From JACRLW01 sp050181465 (GTDB taxonomy: Bacteria; Planctomycetota; UBA1135; UBA2386): a stretch of DNA of 6,278 bases. The position numbers were made by a program, and so were the translations under genes. The DNA is taken from NCBI GenBank assembly GCA_050181465.1, contig JBFXDD010000092.1, positions 1-6,278 of the forward strand, read 5' to 3'. The notes under the pieces were generated by a model. That model saw only the letters and a program-made list of their open reading frames with translations. It searched no databases and was not told the origin of the DNA. This document shows, piece after piece, positions 5,803 through 6,278 of this stretch. Each line of letters opens with the position of its first letter. Positions within the stretch are counted from its first letter, which is position 1.

Positions 5803-6278
5803 CTAGCCCCGCGACAACGCCGCCTCCACCCGCTGCACGTCGGCACGGAACAGCTCGAGAATCGCTCGCTCGTGCCCAGCGAGTCGGCCCTGCTCGCGCA
5901 GGCGCTCCGCAATTTCCAGAGCCGCGCGGAAGGACTCGAGCGCAGCCTCCAGGTGACCGCGCCGGCGCGCCGGATCGTCGTTCGCCGACGCCGCGAGCGC
6001 CTCGTGCGCGGAACCCTCGCCGAGATGCAATCGCGCGGCCGTGCGCGGCACCCACGGCAGACTCGCATGCTCGACCGCGAGACCGTCGAGCGCGCGCAAC
6101 CCCGCTTCATGCTCGCCCACGGCGAGCTCCGGTTCCCCGAGCGCCGTTCGTGCATTGCCGGCAATCACCCGAGCGAGCGTCGCCAGCTCGATCGCCGCGA
6201 TGTCCGACAACCCCGCCGGCATCGCCTTCGTCAGTTGCTCATTCGCCTCCGTGCATCGCGAGACCGCAGACCGGGCCT
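5803..6278 (-). CDS. C-terminal part of a TPR-like helical protein, possibly a Ser/Thr protein kinase tail (5' end outside window)
   Basis: The frame is open from the right edge to the TAG at 5805-5803, giving about 158 residues of a C-terminus. The sequence is alanine/leucine/glutamate-rich and reads as paired amphipathic helices typical of tetratricopeptide repeats: 'AIELATLARVIAGNARTALGEPELAVGEHEAGLRAL', then 'RRGHLEAALESFRAALEIAERL' and a final 'ILELFRADVQRVEAAL' helix. TPR arrays of this style commonly end planctomycete Ser/Thr protein kinases, where they mediate protein contacts. That identity is an inference, since no kinase motif is inside the window. An internal ATG at 6222 exists, but the 18 codons upstream are also open and helix-like (ARSAVSRCTEANEQLTKA), so the gene most likely extends past base 6278. 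Alternatives are another TPR protein or a transcriptional regulator with a TPR tail. Confidence 0.78.
   Translation of the reverse strand, partial: ARSAVSRCTEANEQLTKAMPAGLSDIAAIELATLARVIAGNARTALGEPELAVGEHEAGLRALDGLAVEHASLPWVPRTAARLHLGEGSAHEALAASANDDPARRRGHLEAALESFRAALEIAERLREQGRLAGHERAILELFRADVQRVEAALSRG

Noticed and set aside
1..6278. tRNA, rRNA, CRISPR array, insertion sequence or long direct repeats
   Set aside because: None was seen by eye on either strand; the window is almost wholly protein-coding on the minus strand, with gaps of at most 135 bases.

Overview
The window is high-GC bacterial DNA in which every credible gene lies on the minus strand, so transcription runs from base 6278 towards base 1. 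Three things suggest a planctomycete, probably one of the high-GC marine lineages. The first is an ECF-type sigma factor fused to a membrane segment and a large extracytoplasmic region. The second is a secreted beta-rich protein with a module I associate with planctomycete exported proteins. The third is a likely tetratricopeptide tail of the kind found on planctomycete Ser/Thr kinases. This assignment is inference; no rRNA or taxonomic marker is present.

Layout in transcription order: (1) 6278-5803, the C-terminal end of a helical, TPR-like protein that enters from outside the window. (2) 5760-5290, an unrecognised 156-residue acidic, cysteine-containing protein. (3) 5167-4070, an exported 365-residue beta-rich protein with a signal peptide. 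(4) 4073-1548, an 841-residue sigma factor / transmembrane / extracytoplasmic beta-domain fusion, whose ATG overlaps the stop of the previous gene by four bases (ATGA). (5) 1480-1091, a small exported protein with a tight cysteine cluster. (6) 955-1, the N-terminal 318 residues of a CusB/HlyD-type periplasmic adaptor of a heavy-metal RND efflux pump, with an N-terminal heavy-metal-binding domain; it continues beyond base 1.

Two units stand out. Genes 3 and 4 are translationally coupled and pair an exported protein with a membrane-tethered sigma factor. No separate anti-sigma gene is visible, so this could be a compact surface-to-transcription signalling module. Genes 5 and 6 look like the start of a copper/silver-type efflux locus; the pump and outer-membrane genes would lie beyond the left edge. 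Whether the sigma factor controls the metal genes 67 bases downstream cannot be decided from sequence alone.

The window is densely coding. The longest gaps are 956-1090 (135 bases, with several inverted repeats) and 5168-5289 (122 bases, with a possible promoter and hairpin). No tRNA, rRNA, CRISPR array, insertion sequence or long repeat was seen.
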